Source: Pseudomonas marvdashtae (GTDB lineage Bacteria; Pseudomonadota; Gammaproteobacteria; Pseudomonadales; Pseudomonadaceae). Taken from it: 64,000 nucleotides of DNA. The position numbers were made by a program, and so were the translations under genes. Shown one piece after another: positions 19,928 to 31,399 of this stretch. Each line of letters starts with the position of its first letter. The stretch's first letter is position 1. Location: NCBI RefSeq assembly GCF_014268655.2, contig NZ_JABWQX020000001.1, forward strand, positions 1,208,001-1,272,000, written 5' to 3'. The notes below the pieces were generated by a model. That model made no database searches, was not told the origin of the DNA, and saw only the letters and a program-made list of their open reading frames with translations.

Positions 19928-20830
19928 TCAGAACCACAGGCGCACGCCTAGCACCAGGCGTGCTTCGCTGCGGTCTTCGCCTTCATCCCGGGCGTAATCG
20001 GCGGTATTGCCGTAGACACGGTTCCAGGTGACGCCGATATAGGGGGCGAACTCGCGGCGGATTTCGTAGCGCAGCCGCAGGCCGACTTCGGTGTCTGACA
20101 GTCCCGAGCCGACGCCATGGGCGGGGTCGTTCTTGCCGTAGAAGTTGGCTTCGGCGGTGGGCTGCAGGATCAGACGGTTGGTCAGCAAGATGTCGTAGTC
20201 GCCTTCCAGGCGTGCCGCGCTCTGGCCGCCTTCGCCGATGAACGCGGTGGCCTCGGCTTCGAAGTTGTACAGCGCCATGCCTTGCACACCGAACGCGGCC
20301 CAGGTTTGCGGATCGCCTGGCTTGAAGTCCTGGCGCACGCCGGCCACCACGTCCCACCACGGGCTGATGGCATGTCCCCAGAGGGCCTGGAGCTCGGCTT
20401 CTTCAGTCTTGCCGTTGAGGCGCTCGCCTTCGGAGCGCAGCCATAGACGATCGATGTCGCCGCCAATCCAGCCGGAGGCATCCCAGCTCAGGGCGCTGCC
20501 GTCATTGGCGTCTTGCCATTCGAGTTGGTCGATGAGAAAAAACCAATGGATGGCGCTGTCATGCACCGCATGCCCGCCATGATCCTCATAGACGGCGGCG
20601 CGGTCGGCAGCGGTCAGCTCCGGGATTGGCGTGCGGCTGGTGACGGGGGCCGACTGCATCGGCTCCATGCCCTGCATCGAGTCCATGCCTTGCATTTGGC
20701 CATGGTCCATCCCCTGCATCTGGCTGTGATCCATGCCTTGCATCGTGTCGCTCGCCGCCCAGGCCGAAACGCTGGTGCCGAGGGCAAGGGCGGCCACGGG
20801 CAGGCTGGGGTATTTCAACAGGCTGATCAT
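19928..20830 (-). CDS. copB: Copper resistance outer-membrane protein CopB
   Basis: Outer-membrane protein of 300 residues. Signal peptide (about 1-25), then a Met/His-rich copper-binding segment (about 30-60) made of [16 protein letters not shown] repeats, then a beta-barrel domain (about 80-300) ending in the typical terminal Phe (LGVRLWF). ATG at 20830 has GAGGAGCC upstream. The copA stop lies 10 bases before it. The number of repeats is small compared with P. syringae CopB. Confidence 0.93.
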   Translation of the reverse strand: MISLLKYPSLPVAALALGTSVSAWAASDTMQGMDHSQMQGMDHGQMQGMDSMQGMEPMQSAPVTSRTPIPELTAADRAAVYEDHGGHAVHDSAIHWFFLIDQLEWQDANDGSALSWDASGWIGGDIDRLWLRSEGERLNGKTEEAELQALWGHAISPWWDVVAGVRQDFKPGDPQTWAAFGVQGMALYNFEAEATAFIGEGGQSAARLEGDYDILLTNRLILQPTAEANFYGKNDPAHGVGSGLSDTEVGLRLRYEIRREFAPYIGVTWNRVYGNTADYARDEGEDRSEARLVLGVRLWF

Positions 20831-20840
20831 GGTCGGCTCC

Positions 20841-22541
20841 TCATTCCTGCACCCGGACTTCACGGAACATGCCCATTTCCATATGGAACAGCAGGTGGCA
20901 GTGATAGGCCCAGCGTCCAAGCGCATCAGCGGTCACGCGGTAGCTGCGCCTGGAACCCGGTGGCACGTCGATGGTGTGTTTGCGGACCAGGAACTGGCCG
21001 TTCTCATCTTCCAGGTCGCTCCACATGCCGTGCAAGTGGATAGGGTGGGTCATCATGGTGTCGTTGATCAGCACGATGCGCAGGCGTTCGCCATACTTGA
21101 GCAGCAGTGGCGCGGCGTCGGAGAACTTCACGCCGTTGAACGACCAGGCGAATTTTTCCATGTGCCCGGTCAGGTGCAGCTCGATCGTTCGGCCGGGGTC
21201 GCGGCCGTCGGGGTCGGGGAATGTGCTGCGCAAGTCCGAATAAGTCAGCACCTTGCGACCGTTGTTGCGCAGGCCGATGCCCGGGTCGTCGAGCTTGGGC
21301 TTGGCGCTCATGGCCTGCATGTCTACCAAGGGGTTGTCTTTCTCGGTATCGGGATGCGAGAGCATGCTGTCCATGCCCTGCATCTGGCTGTGATCCATGC
21401 CCTGCATCGAGCCGTGATCCATACCGCCCATGCCCATGTCGTCCATGGTGACCAAGGGTCGGGGATCCAGTGGCGGTACTGGCGCTGACAACCCGGCCTT
21501 GGTAGCGAGCGTACCGCGAGCATAGCCGGTGCGGTCCATCGACTGGGCGAACAGCGTGTAGGCCTCTTGGGTCGGTTCGACGATGACGTCATAGGTTTCG
21601 GCCACGGCGATCCGGAACTCGTCGACGCTCACCGGTTTGACGTATTGGCCGTCGGACGCCACCACTGTCATCTTCAAACCGGGAATGCGCACGTCGAAAT
21701 AGCTCATGGCCGAGCCGTTGATAAAGCGCAGGCGGATGCGCTCGCCCGGCTTGAACAGGCCGGTCCAGTTCATGTCCGGCGCCTGGCCGTTCATGAGGTA
21801 GGTGTAGGTGGCGCCACTGACGTCGGCGAGGTCAGTGGGGTTCATCTTCATCTCGGCCCACATCTTGCGATCGGCCACGGTGGCGCCCCAACCGTTCTTG
21901 CCCACGTCATCGATAAAGTCGCCGACGGTGCGTTTGTTGTAGTTGTAGTAGTCCGATTGTTTCTTGAGCTTGCTCAGGATGTCGCCGGGGTCTTCATCGG
22001 TCCAGTCGGTGAGCATCACCACGTAGTCCCGTTCGTACTGGAAGGGCTCGGGTTCCTTGGCGTCGATCACCAGCGGGCCGTAGACGCCGGACTGTTCCTG
22101 GAAACCGGAGTGACTGTGGTACCAGTAGGTGCCGTTTTGCCGGACCTTGAATTGATACACGTACACGCCACCGGGCTCGATGCCCTTGAAGCTCAGTCCC
22201 GGCACGCCGTCCATGTTGGCCGGCAGCAGGATGCCGTGCCAGTGAATGGACGTGGTGTCCTCCAAGCGATTGCGCACTCGCAGGGTCACGGTATCGCCTT
22301 CGCGCCAGCGCAGCAGCGGGCCGGGAATACCGCCGTTGATGGTTTGTGCGGTGCGTGGGCTGCCGGTGAAATTGACCGGGCTCTCGCCGATGAACAGGTC
22401 GAATTCGCTGCCGGTGAGTACGTTGGGCTGGCCGGGGCTGGTGACGGCCCAGACAGGCGGGCGCCAAAGGCCGAGGCCGCTCAGGAGGCCTCCCGCGGCC
22501 AGGCCCTTTACGAAAGTTCGCCTGGAAGTGTTCGATTGCAT
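20841..22541 (-). CDS. copA: Multicopper oxidase CopA
   Basis: Periplasmic multicopper oxidase of 566 residues, exported by Tat ([17 protein letters not shown] at the N-terminus). Copper ligands: HWHG and HSH in the first cupredoxin domain ([21 protein letters not shown]), and HPIHLHG plus [12 protein letters not shown] at the C-terminus. A Met-rich segment [19 protein letters not shown] (about residues 368-390) is an extra Cu(I) site. It oxidises Cu(I) in the periplasm. The start Met (residue 1 at 22541) matches other CopA proteins; twelve extra upstream residues are unlikely. First gene of the operon. Confidence 0.96.
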   Translation of the reverse strand: MQSNTSRRTFVKGLAAGGLLSGLGLWRPPVWAVTSPGQPNVLTGSEFDLFIGESPVNFTGSPRTAQTINGGIPGPLLRWREGDTVTLRVRNRLEDTTSIHWHGILLPANMDGVPGLSFKGIEPGGVYVYQFKVRQNGTYWYHSHSGFQEQSGVYGPLVIDAKEPEPFQYERDYVVMLTDWTDEDPGDILSKLKKQSDYYNYNKRTVGDFIDDVGKNGWGATVADRKMWAEMKMNPTDLADVSGATYTYLMNGQAPDMNWTGLFKPGERIRLRFINGSAMSYFDVRIPGLKMTVVASDGQYVKPVSVDEFRIAVAETYDVIVEPTQEAYTLFAQSMDRTGYARGTLATKAGLSAPVPPLDPRPLVTMDDMGMGGMDHGSMQGMDHSQMQGMDSMLSHPDTEKDNPLVDMQAMSAKPKLDDPGIGLRNNGRKVLTYSDLRSTFPDPDGRDPGRTIELHLTGHMEKFAWSFNGVKFSDAAPLLLKYGERLRIVLINDTMMTHPIHLHGMWSDLEDENGQFLVRKHTIDVPPGSRRSYRVTADALGRWAYHCHLLFHMEMGMFREVRVQE

Positions 22542-22846
22542 GCCGTTCAATCCATCGCTCGATTTTGAAGCAGGCACAGAAGCGCTGCCCTGTGCCGGTT
22601 GGAAAAGAAGATGACACAGCCGGACGCGGCGGGTGATTACATTTCAGTCAGCTTGCTGGACGCGTCCGTTTCGGTGGTCGGGCGCAGGTCAGAATGATCT
22701 TTTGCAACGGCGGGATATTCTGTAGCCTTGCCGGCTTCACGCTGTCCCGTGCCTGATAGATACTCACTTTCCCGGCGGTACCCGAGTGGTCCGGAGCCGG
22801 GTGTATACTCGACTTTCGCGCAAATGCGCCCATAGGTCTTGCGAAC
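22542..22846. other. Divergent promoter region copA / nadA
   Basis: About 300 bases between divergent genes. On the nadA side, TATACT at 22804-22809 is a good -10 box, with no clear -35. On the copA side a candidate cop box is listed separately. No gene is visible. Confidence 0.45.
22634..22651 (-). promoter_or_regulatory. Candidate cop box (CopR operator) of copABCD
   Basis: On the minus strand CTGAC-TGAAA-TGTAATCA, about 93 bases upstream of the copA ATG. It resembles the direct-repeat boxes bound by CopR/PcoR/CusR-type response regulators (CTGAC and TGTAAT elements). No copRS pair is in the window, so the regulator must be elsewhere. The match is partial. Confidence 0.4.
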
Positions 22847-23905
22847 ATGACGCAAATTTCCGAACGCCTTCTGGTCCAGGCCCATCTCGATGCCAAGCAG
22901 CCCAAGCCGCTGACCGCCGAGCAAGAGGCCTGGTACCGCGCCGCCATTGCCGCCGAGCTCAAGGCTCAGGACGCGGTGCTGGTCGCGCACTTCTATTGTG
23001 ATCCGATCATCCAGGCCCTGGCCGAAGAGACCGGCGGCTGCGTGTCCGACTCCCTGGAAATGGCCCGCTTCGGCAACGCCCATCCGGCCAAGACCGTGGT
23101 GGTGGCCGGGGTCAAGTTCATGGGCGAGACCGCCAAGATTCTCAACCCTGAAAAACGCGTATTGATGCCGACCCTGGAAGCCACCTGCTCCCTGGACCTG
23201 GGTTGCCCGGTGGACGAGTTCTCGGCGTTCTGCGACCAGCATCCGGAGCGCACCGTGGTGGTCTACGCCAACACTTCGGCGGCGGTCAAGGCCCGGGCCG
23301 ACTGGGTTGTGACGTCCAGCTGCGCGCTGGAAATCGTCGAGAGCCTGATGGACAACGGCGAGACGATCATTTGGGGACCGGACAAACACCTGGGCACCTA
23401 CATCCAGCGCAAGACCGGCGCCGACATGCTGCTCTGGGACGGTGCCTGCATCGTCCACGAAGAGTTCAAGTCCAAGCAGCTGGAAGACATGAAGGCGCTG
23501 TACCCGGACGCCGCCATCCTGGTGCACCCGGAATCGCCGACGTCGGTGATCGAGCTGGCGGACGCCGTGGGTTCCACCAGCCAGTTGATTGCCGCAGCGC
23601 AGAGCTTGCCGAACAAGACGCTGATCGTCGCCACCGACCGCGGCATTTTCTACAAGATGCAGCAGTTGTGCCCCGACAAAGTCTTTATTGAAGCGCCAAC
23701 GGCCGGCAACGGCGCGGCCTGCCGCAGTTGTGCACATTGTCCGTGGATGGCGATGAACACCCTGGAGCGCACGCTCCAGGCGCTGAAAGACGGCAGCAAC
23801 GAGATCTTCGTCGACCCGGCCTTGATCCCCCACGCGATTCGCCCGCTCAAGCGTATGCTGGACTTCACCCAGGCAGCGCGGATGAAGTTGGCGGGGAATG
23901 CCTGA
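22847..23905 (+). CDS. nadA: Quinolinate synthase NadA
   Basis: Enzyme of 352 residues condensing iminoaspartate with dihydroxyacetone phosphate to quinolinate in NAD synthesis. The three [4Fe-4S] cysteines lie in [14 protein letters not shown] (about residue 112), [12 protein letters not shown] (about 159-163 and on) and [16 protein letters not shown] (about 295-300). [10 protein letters not shown] near residue 49 is the substrate-binding region. Single gene, divergent from copA. Confidence 0.96.
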   Translation: MTQISERLLVQAHLDAKQPKPLTAEQEAWYRAAIAAELKAQDAVLVAHFYCDPIIQALAEETGGCVSDSLEMARFGNAHPAKTVVVAGVKFMGETAKILNPEKRVLMPTLEATCSLDLGCPVDEFSAFCDQHPERTVVVYANTSAAVKARADWVVTSSCALEIVESLMDNGETIIWGPDKHLGTYIQRKTGADMLLWDGACIVHEEFKSKQLEDMKALYPDAAILVHPESPTSVIELADAVGSTSQLIAAAQSLPNKTLIVATDRGIFYKMQQLCPDKVFIEAPTAGNGAACRSCAHCPWMAMNTLERTLQALKDGSNEIFVDPALIPHAIRPLKRMLDFTQAARMKLAGNA

Positions 23906-23946
23906 TTGTTGGAAGATTCGAGGCTTCAAGAAGTCTTGAGGCCTAT

Positions 23947-24055
23947 GATCGTTCCCACGCTCCGCGTGGGAATGTAGCCAGGGACGCTCTGCGTCCCAAA
24001 AAGCCGAACGCGGAGCGTCCGTAGAGGCGTTCCCACGCGGAGCGTGGGAACGATC
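23947..24055. repeat. REPIN-like inverted pair (GTTCCCACGC family)
   Basis: Two inverted copies of a palindromic REP: GATCGTTCCCACGCTCCGCG at the left end and its mirror ending in CGTGGGAACGATC at the right end, with two further hairpins (GGGACGCTCTGCGTCCC) between. This is the layout of a REPIN, a REP doublet moved by RAYT transposases. It lies between nadA and the RDD gene; no RAYT gene is in the window. Confidence 0.85.
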
Positions 24056-24070
24056 AAACATGGGGTGTTC

Positions 24071-24559
24071 TTACTTGGTCTTCTTCGGAACCCGCACCAG
24101 CTGCGTATCCGAATAGATGTCATGCCAGCTGCGCTGGCGCTTGTCGAACAGCGCCCAGATGAAGCCTGCGCCCACCAGCAGCAACGACGCAATCGACACC
24201 ACGAATCGCAACAGCGCCTGCCACAGGCTGATGGCGGTGCCGTCGGCATTCTGTACGCGGATGCACCAGACCTGCATGCCCAGGGTCTGGCCGTTGTGGG
24301 TCCAGAACTTGGCAAAAAAACCGAACAGCACGAATAACAGCACGGTGGACAGCAGCGGGTCTCCGTCCAGCGCGCCGGCGTCGGTGAGGGCACGCATCTT
24401 TTCTTCGCCGATGATTGCCATCTGGATCATCTTGTACACGCCGCCGGTCACGATCAGCAGCGCCGTGCACAGCAGAAAGTCATAGAACATCGCCGCCAGG
24501 CGACGACCCAAGCCGGCGGGAGGAAAGTCGCCCTGGGGGGTGAGCAGGTGTTTCGGCAT
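24071..24559 (-). CDS. RDD family membrane protein
   Basis: Inner-membrane protein of 162 residues. The RDD signature is at the N-terminus (PPAGLGRRLAAMFYDFLLCTALLIVTGGVYKM) with the Arg, Asp, Asp pattern in and next to the first membrane helix, and the second half includes TLGMQVWCIRVQNADGTAISLWQALLRFVVS, the usual second motif. About three membrane segments. Function unknown; some members act in salt tolerance or transport. Ends in KKTK. Confidence 0.88.
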   Translation of the reverse strand: MPKHLLTPQGDFPPAGLGRRLAAMFYDFLLCTALLIVTGGVYKMIQMAIIGEEKMRALTDAGALDGDPLLSTVLLFVLFGFFAKFWTHNGQTLGMQVWCIRVQNADGTAISLWQALLRFVVSIASLLLVGAGFIWALFDKRQRSWHDIYSDTQLVRVPKKTK

Positions 24560-24606
24560 GAGGGCCTCGGCGGAAAAAAGAAGCCATTTTACGGATTTGC
24601 GGCCAT

Positions 24607-24639
24607 AAAAAAGCCCCTGATATCAATCAGGGGCTTTTT
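24607..24639 (-). terminator. Terminator of the cold-shock gene
   Basis: Hairpin AAGCCCCTGA-TATCAA-TCAGGGGCTT with A-run on one side and T5 on the other, 15 bases beyond the stop of the cold-shock gene. It isolates that gene from the RDD gene. Confidence 0.85.
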
Positions 24640-24653
24640 AGTTCGCGAAAGCC

Positions 24654-24866
24654 TCAGGCTTCGGCTTGAACCTCGTCAGCCTGCATGCCTTTCTGGCCTT
24701 GCACGGCAACGAAAGTGACTTTCTGGCCTTCTTTCAGGCTCTTGAAGCCGTTGCCCTGGATAGCACGGAAGTGTACGAACAGATCCGGACCGCTTTCAGG
24801 GGTGATGAAACCAAAACCTTTTTCGTCGTTGAACCACTTGACGGTACCGCTCTGACGTTGGGACAT
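24654..24866 (-). CDS. Cold-shock protein, CspA family
   Basis: Single cold-shock domain of 70 residues that binds single-stranded RNA and DNA and can act as an RNA chaperone. RNP1 KGFGFIT (about 17-23) and RNP2 LFVHFRA (about 29-35) are intact; start [14 protein letters not shown]. Codon use is highly biased, suggesting strong expression. A gene-free stretch of about 390 bases lies upstream, as is common for csp genes with long leaders. Confidence 0.96.
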   Translation of the reverse strand: MSQRQSGTVKWFNDEKGFGFITPESGPDLFVHFRAIQGNGFKSLKEGQKVTFVAVQGQKGMQADEVQAEA

Positions 24867-25260
24867 TTTCTTATTTCCTTGACGCTAAATTAATGACAGC
24901 CTCTTTCCAGGCGAAAGAGTACTGGGGCTGGGTTGCAGGAAAGTAAGATGACGTCGAACGGGATGTAGCTAACTTCGTAGGCTACTGCCCAGGTCACGAT
25001 CCAAGCGACCCATGCAAACACAGTGACGAAACTCTACGCCAACTTCCAGCGAAAATACAACCCCCCCTCAAGGGCCCGGAATTGCTCATCTTGGTGACAG
25101 TTTAGATGTTTCGCTGGGGAAGGCTTATTCGAAAGGCAAGTCCAGTTGTTCCGTGGCGTTATAAGCGCGCGTGAATATCTAAACATGCACCCTTTTATGG
25201 CGGTTGCGTTACACATTAGTGCACGTACAACGCAACCGCGTTACTTATAGAAACAACTAA
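24867..25260. other. Gene-free region upstream of the cold-shock gene
   Basis: 394 bases between the cold-shock gene and gcvT, both on the minus strand. It should hold the cold-shock promoter and a long 5' leader. A notable hairpin (GCGGTTGCGTT with AACGCAACCGC, 25200-25239) lies just after gcvT. A 60-codon reading frame at 25034-25216 has no ribosome binding site and a random composition, so I do not call it a gene. Confidence 0.5.
25200..25239. other. Long-stem hairpin downstream of gcvT
   Basis: Perfect 11-bp inverted repeat GCGGTTGCGTT / AACGCAACCGC with an 18-base loop, 21 bases after the gcvT stop. It lacks a T-run on the minus strand, so it is not a classical terminator; it might stabilise the 3' end of the gcv mRNA or be a protein-binding site. 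Confidence 0.5.
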
Positions 25261-26385
25261 TCAACCGCGATAGTAGCGCTGTGGAACAAATGGCGTTTTG
25301 CTTACAAGCAAAGGCACCTTTTTCCCACGAACAATGGCCCAGACTTGCGTATCCAGTGCAACGTAAGCGCTGTTCAGGTAACCCATCGCCAACGGCCCGC
25401 CCAAGGTCGGGCCGAAACCGCCGCTGCACACGGTGCCGATGGTCTCGCCCGCTTCGTTGACGATCTCGGCACCTTCGCGCACCGGTGTACGTTCCTGGGG
25501 CAGCAGGCCGACGCGTTTGCGGGCCACACCGCCCTGTTGTTGGGCGAAAACGGTTTCAGCCCCAGGAAAACCACCGGCGCGGGCGCCATCGGCGCGTCGG
25601 ACCTTGGAAATGGCCCACAGCAGGCTGGCTTCGATTGGCGTGGTCTCGGTGTTCATGTCGTGGCCGTAGAGACACAGGCCGGCTTCCAGGCGCAGCGAAT
25701 CACGGGCGCCAAGGCCAATGGCCGCGACTTCCGGTTCGGCCAGCAGGGCACGGGCGAGTTTCTCCGCATCGGCAGCCGGCACGGAGATCTCGAAGCCGTC
25801 TTCACCGGTGTAGCCCGAACGGCTGACAAAACAATCCACGCCCAACAACGTAACGCGCTGGAACTGCATGAAGGTCATCTTTGCCACGTCCGGCGCCAGG
25901 CGTGCGAGCACGGTGACGGCGGCCGGGCCTTGCAGGGCGAGCAGGGCGCGGGCTTCGAACAGCGGCTCGATGCTGCACTGGTCGCCGATGTGGGCGCGCA
26001 GGTGGGCCAGGTCCTGATCCTTGCAGGCCGCGTTGACCACCAGGAACAGTTCGTCATTGCCCAGGTTGGCGACCATCAGGTCATCGAGGATGCCGCCGTT
26101 CTCGTTGGTAAACATGGCATAGCGCTGCATGCCCACCGGCAGATCGATGATGTCCACCGGCACCAGGCTTTCCAAGGCCTTGGCGGCACCCGCGCCGGTC
26201 AGGCGGATCTGGCCCATGTGGGACACGTCGAAGAGGCCGGCCTGATCGCGGGTGTGCTGGTGTTCCTTCATTACGCCCAGTGGGTATTGCACCGGCATGT
26301 CGTAGCCGGCGAATGGCACCATGCGCGCGCCGAGTTCAAGGTGCAGCGAATGCAGCGGGGTTTTCAACAGTTGTTCGGTGGACAT
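25261..26385 (-). CDS. gcvT: Aminomethyltransferase, glycine cleavage T protein
   Basis: Protein of 374 residues that moves the methylene group from lipoyl-bound aminomethyl to tetrahydrofolate and releases ammonia. The start [34 protein letters not shown] is typical; the catalytic Asp region is [16 protein letters not shown] (near residue 52), and [13 protein letters not shown] marks the folate-binding part. Last gene of the gcvH-gcvP-sdaA-gcvT operon, 31 bases after sdaA. Confidence 0.96.
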   Translation of the reverse strand: MSTEQLLKTPLHSLHLELGARMVPFAGYDMPVQYPLGVMKEHQHTRDQAGLFDVSHMGQIRLTGAGAAKALESLVPVDIIDLPVGMQRYAMFTNENGGILDDLMVANLGNDELFLVVNAACKDQDLAHLRAHIGDQCSIEPLFEARALLALQGPAAVTVLARLAPDVAKMTFMQFQRVTLLGVDCFVSRSGYTGEDGFEISVPAADAEKLARALLAEPEVAAIGLGARDSLRLEAGLCLYGHDMNTETTPIEASLLWAISKVRRADGARAGGFPGAETVFAQQQGGVARKRVGLLPQERTPVREGAEIVNEAGETIGTVCSGGFGPTLGGPLAMGYLNSAYVALDTQVWAIVRGKKVPLLVSKTPFVPQRYYRG

Positions 26386-26416
26386 ATCAGCTCCTGGAAT
26401 TTGTGGATGGCACGCA

Positions 26417-27793
<1,377 letters not shown>

Positions 27794-27913
27794 GGTGTTT
27801 CTCCGGTTTCTTTTTATGAGGATCGACGTGAGAGGTATGACCTATATCCCTTGCGCAGGCGAGCGTTCACTTGCGCAAGGAGCGAAGGGCAGATGGACTG
27901 CCCTCCATTCAGG
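27794..27913. other. Intercistronic gap gcvP-sdaA (glyA absent)
   Basis: 120 bases between gcvP stop and sdaA start. In P. aeruginosa glyA2 stands at this place. Here there is only a hairpin CCTTGCGCA/TGCGCAAGG (27849-27880) and the sdaA ribosome binding region; I see no glyA remnant. Confidence 0.7.
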
Positions 27914-30763
27914 TCAAGCGTAGCTTTCGATCGATGGGCAGGCGCACACGAGGTTGCGGTCGCCGAACACGTTGTCGACCCGGCCCACTGGCGGCCAGTA
28001 CTTGCCTTCGATCAACGACGCCACCGGGTAGACTGCTTGTTCGCGGCTGTACGGGTGAGTCCAGTCGCCGACGAGTTCCGCCGCAGTGTGCGGGGCGTTC
28101 TTCAGCGGGTTGTCATCTTTGTCCAGGCTGCCGTTTTCCACCGCGCGGATTTCTTTGCGAATGCAGATCATGGCGTCGCAGAAGCGGTCCAGTTCTTCCT
28201 TGGATTCGCTTTCGGTCGGCTCGATCATCAACGTGCCGGCCACCGGGAACGACATGGTCGGGGCGTGGAAACCGAAGTCGATCAGGCGCTTGGCGACGTC
28301 ATCGACGCTGATGCCGCTGCTGTCCTTGAGCGGACGCAGGTCGAGGATGCATTCGTGGGCCACCAAGCCGTTGCTGCCGGAGTAGAGCACTGGGTAATGC
28401 TCTTCCAGGCGACGGGCGATGTAGTTGGCGTTGAGGATCGCCAGTTGCGAGGCGCGCTTGAGGCCGGCGCCGCCCATCATGCGAATGTACATCCAGGTGA
28501 TCGGCAGGATGCTCGCGCTGCCGAACGGTGCCGCGCACACCGCGCCTTCCTTGCGCGCCATGTTGCCGTGGCCCGGCAGGAACGGCGCCAGGTGCGACTT
28601 GACGCCGATCGGGCCGACGCCCGGGCCGCCACCGCCGTGAGGGATGCAGAAAGTCTTGTGCAGGTTCAGGTGCGACACGTCGCCGCCGAATTTGCCCGGT
28701 GCGCAGAGGCCGACCATCGCATTCATGTTGGCGCCGTCGATGTACACCTGGCCGCCGTTGTCATGAATGATGCCGCAGATCTCGCGGATGCCTTCCTCGA
28801 ACACGCCGTGGGTGGACGGGTAGGTGATCATCAGCGCGGCGAGGTGTTCGCGGTGCTCGATGGCTTTGGCGCGCAGGTCTTCGATGTCGACGTTGCCACG
28901 GGCATCGCAGGCGGTCACGACCACGCGCATGCCGGCCATGTTGGCGGTGGCGGGGTTGGTGCCGTGGGCCGAAGACGGGATCAGGCAAATGTCGCGGCGG
29001 TCTTCGCCACGGCTCTGGTGATAGGCACGGATCGCCAGCAGGCCGGCGTATTCGCCCTGGGAACCAGCGTTGGGTTGCAGCGACACCGCGTCATAGCCGG
29101 TGGCGGCGCAGAGCATGGCTTCCAGCTCGTCGGTCAGTTGCTGGTAGCCGGCGCTCTGCTCGGCAGGGGCGAACGGGTGCAGGGCGCCGAACTCGGCCCA
29201 GGTCACCGGGATCATTTCGCTGGCGGCGTTGAGTTTCATGGTGCAGGAGCCCAGCGGGATCATGGTGCGATCCAGCGCCAGGTCCTTGTCGGCGAGCTTG
29301 CGCAGGTAGCGCATCAGCTCGGTTTCGGAGTGGTAGCGGTTGAACACCGGGTGGCTGAGGATCGCCGACTGGCGCACCAGCGCCGCCGGGATACGGCTTT
29401 GGACATTGGCGGCCAGGGCCGCGAAGTCTGGCAGCGCCTTGCCGTCGGCGAACAGGCTCCAGAGATTTTCCACGTCAGCCTGGCTGGTGGTTTCGTCCAG
29501 GGACAGGCCCAGGCGCTCAGCATCCACCACGCGCAGGTTGATGCGCTGGGCACGGGCCTTGTCGAGCAGGGCGGCGGTTTGTGCGCCGGTGTGCAGGGTC
29601 AGGGTGTCGAAGAAACTCTCTTGCTCGACGTCCAGGCCCAGCGCGCCCAGGCCCTTGGCGAGGATCGCGGTGAGGTGATGGATGCGATTGGCGATCTGGG
29701 TCAGGCCTTTAGGGCCGTGGTACACCGCGTACATGCTGGCGATGTTGGCCAGCAGCACTTGGGCGGTGCAGATGTTGCTCGTGGCTTTCTCGCGGCGGAT
29801 GTGTTGCTCGCGGGTCTGCATCGCCAGGCGCAGGGCCGGCTTGCCGAAACGGTCCACGGAAACACCGACCAGACGGCCCGGCATGTCGCGCTTGAACGCG
29901 TCCTTGGTGGAGAAATACGCCGCGTGCGGGCCGCCGAAGCCCAGTGGTACGCCGAAGCGCTGGGCGCTGCCGATGGCAACGTCGGCGCCGAATTCACCCG
30001 GTGGGGTCAGCAACGTCAGGGCCAACAAGTCAGCCGCGACCGCCACCAGTGCATTGGCCGCGTGGAAGCGTTCGGTCAGTTCGCGATAGTCGAACAGGTC
30101 GCCGTTGCTGGCCGGGTATTGCAGCAACGCGCCGAAGAACGTGCTCACATCGGTCAGTTCGCGCTCATCGCCCACCACCACGTCGATGCCCAGGGGTTCG
30201 GCACGGGTGCGCAGCACGTCAAGGGTTTGCGGGTGGCTGTGGACGGAGGCGAAGAACGCGTTGCTGCCTTTGTTCTTGCTCAGGCGCTTGCAGAAGGTCA
30301 TGGCTTCGGCGGCGGCGGTGGCTTCGTCCAGCAACGAGGCGTTGGCGATCGGCAGGCCGGTGAGGTCGCTGATCAGTGTCTGGAAATTCAACAACGCTTC
30401 GAGACGGCCCTGGGAAATTTCAGGCTGGTACGGGGTGTAGGCGGTGTACCAGGCCGGGTTTTCCAACAGGTTGCGCAGGATCGGCGACGGGGTGTGGCAG
30501 TTGTAGTAGCCCTGGCCGATGTAGGTCTTGAACAGTTGGTTCTTGCCAGCGATGGCCTTGATCGAGGCCAGCGCATCGGCTTCGCTCTGGCCATCGCCCA
30601 TGTCCAGCACGCTGGTGCCCTTGATGCTTTCCGGGATGACGCTGGCGCTCAGGGCTTGCAGGGAGTCGAAGCCCAGGCGCTCGAGCATGGCTTGCTCGTC
30701 GTCTGCACGCGGGCCGATGTGGCGGGCGATGAATTCGTTGGCGGTGCCGAGATTAACGGTCAT
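27914..30763 (-). CDS. gcvP: Glycine dehydrogenase (decarboxylating), P protein
   Basis: PLP enzyme of 949 residues that decarboxylates glycine and loads the aminomethyl group on the lipoyl arm of GcvH. N-terminal half starts [21 protein letters not shown]; the PLP lysine is in [23 protein letters not shown] (about residue 695). The length matches E. coli (957). gcvH precedes it by 11 bases. This is the long single-chain form. Confidence 0.98.
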   Translation of the reverse strand: MTVNLGTANEFIARHIGPRADDEQAMLERLGFDSLQALSASVIPESIKGTSVLDMGDGQSEADALASIKAIAGKNQLFKTYIGQGYYNCHTPSPILRNLLENPAWYTAYTPYQPEISQGRLEALLNFQTLISDLTGLPIANASLLDEATAAAEAMTFCKRLSKNKGSNAFFASVHSHPQTLDVLRTRAEPLGIDVVVGDERELTDVSTFFGALLQYPASNGDLFDYRELTERFHAANALVAVAADLLALTLLTPPGEFGADVAIGSAQRFGVPLGFGGPHAAYFSTKDAFKRDMPGRLVGVSVDRFGKPALRLAMQTREQHIRREKATSNICTAQVLLANIASMYAVYHGPKGLTQIANRIHHLTAILAKGLGALGLDVEQESFFDTLTLHTGAQTAALLDKARAQRINLRVVDAERLGLSLDETTSQADVENLWSLFADGKALPDFAALAANVQSRIPAALVRQSAILSHPVFNRYHSETELMRYLRKLADKDLALDRTMIPLGSCTMKLNAASEMIPVTWAEFGALHPFAPAEQSAGYQQLTDELEAMLCAATGYDAVSLQPNAGSQGEYAGLLAIRAYHQSRGEDRRDICLIPSSAHGTNPATANMAGMRVVVTACDARGNVDIEDLRAKAIEHREHLAALMITYPSTHGVFEEGIREICGIIHDNGGQVYIDGANMNAMVGLCAPGKFGGDVSHLNLHKTFCIPHGGGGPGVGPIGVKSHLAPFLPGHGNMARKEGAVCAAPFGSASILPITWMYIRMMGGAGLKRASQLAILNANYIARRLEEHYPVLYSGSNGLVAHECILDLRPLKDSSGISVDDVAKRLIDFGFHAPTMSFPVAGTLMIEPTESESKEELDRFCDAMICIRKEIRAVENGSLDKDDNPLKNAPHTAAELVGDWTHPYSREQAVYPVASLIEGKYWPPVGRVDNVFGDRNLVCACPSIESYA

Positions 30764-30774
30764 GTCGTGGCTCC

Positions 30775-31158
30775 TCAGGCTTGGGCGTTGGCTTTGATCA
30801 GGCGATCGTAGGCGTCTTGATCCAACAGCTTAGCCACTGCGTCGGCGTCGGTCGGTTTAAAGCGGAAGAACCAGCCTTCGCCCAGCGGGTCTTCGTTGAC
30901 CAATTCCGGATTGCTTTCCAAGGCAGGGTTCACTTCGAGCACTTCACCGTCCAAAGGCATGTACACGCCGCTGGCGGCTTTCACCGATTCCACGGTAGAG
31001 GCTTCGGCGCCTTTGTCGTAGGCCTGCAGTTCCGGTAACTGAACATAGACCACGTCACCCAAGGCGTTCTGGGCGAATGCGGTGATGCCAACGGTAACGC
31101 TGCCGTCGGCTTCGGTGCGAAGCCATTCGTGATCTTCAGTGAAACGCAACTCGCTCAT
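30775..31158 (-). CDS. gcvH: Glycine cleavage system H protein
   Basis: Lipoyl carrier of 127 residues that shuttles the aminomethyl and reduced lipoyl groups among the P, T and L proteins. The lipoylated Lys60 is in [24 protein letters not shown]. No lpd gene for the L protein is in the window. First gene of the operon, behind a sigma-54 promoter and three GcsR-type boxes. Confidence 0.97.
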   Translation of the reverse strand: MSELRFTEDHEWLRTEADGSVTVGITAFAQNALGDVVYVQLPELQAYDKGAEASTVESVKAASGVYMPLDGEVLEVNPALESNPELVNEDPLGEGWFFRFKPTDADAVAKLLDQDAYDRLIKANAQA

Positions 31159-31238
31159 GGAAACTCCTGGGGCCAGATTTCGTCTGGTGGACGCGAAGAA
31201 AGGCGCGGGGCTTGGCCCGGCCGAATGGCTATAGCCAT

Positions 31239-31255
31239 AGCAAGAACGTGGCCAA
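31239..31255 (-). promoter_or_regulatory. Sigma-54 (-24/-12) promoter of gcvH operon
   Basis: Minus strand reads TTGGCCACGTTCTTGCT: the invariant GG and GC are 10 bases apart, and TTGGC..CG....TTGC fits the consensus TTGGCACG-N4-TTGC with one insertion-like change. It lies about 80 bases upstream of the gcvH ATG and 65 bases downstream of the nearest activator box, as expected for an enhancer-dependent promoter. Confidence 0.75.
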
Positions 31256-31318
31256 TGTTTTAAATCCCTTATTTTTCAGTCTCTTAAGTAGGTTTTTAAA
31301 AGCGAGATGCTTTTGAAC

Positions 31319-31336
31319 TGTAGCGAAATCGCTACA
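31319..31336. promoter_or_regulatory. GcsR-type binding site, proximal
   Basis: TGTAGCG-AAAT-CGCTACA, a perfect palindrome when extended to ACTGTAGCGA/TCGCTACAGT. It matches the published GcsR consensus TGTAACG-N4-CGTTCCG in its left half. It is the site nearest to the sigma-54 promoter. Confidence 0.6.
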
Positions 31337-31399
31337 GTATCCAGGCAGGAAAAAATCACCATGGGATCAAAGCCTTACCCAGCGCAGCTCAGCGCCGAG

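Noticed and set aside
22637..24061. 474-codon open frame opposite nadA
   Set aside because: Shadow of nadA that also runs through the REPIN; nadA is certain from its cysteine motifs.
25034..25216. 60-codon open frame upstream of the cold-shock gene
   Set aside because: No ribosome binding site, unusual composition and location inside the expected cold-shock leader/promoter.
27851..30811. 986-codon open frame on the plus strand opposite gcvP
   Set aside because: It is an antisense frame kept open by the GC-rich third positions of gcvP. GcvP matches its family over its whole length; the opposite frame has low-complexity composition and no ribosome binding site.
31159..31238. Possible glycine riboswitch ahead of gcvH
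   Set aside because: I see no tandem glycine aptamer core; the region is explained by a sigma-54 promoter with GcsR boxes.
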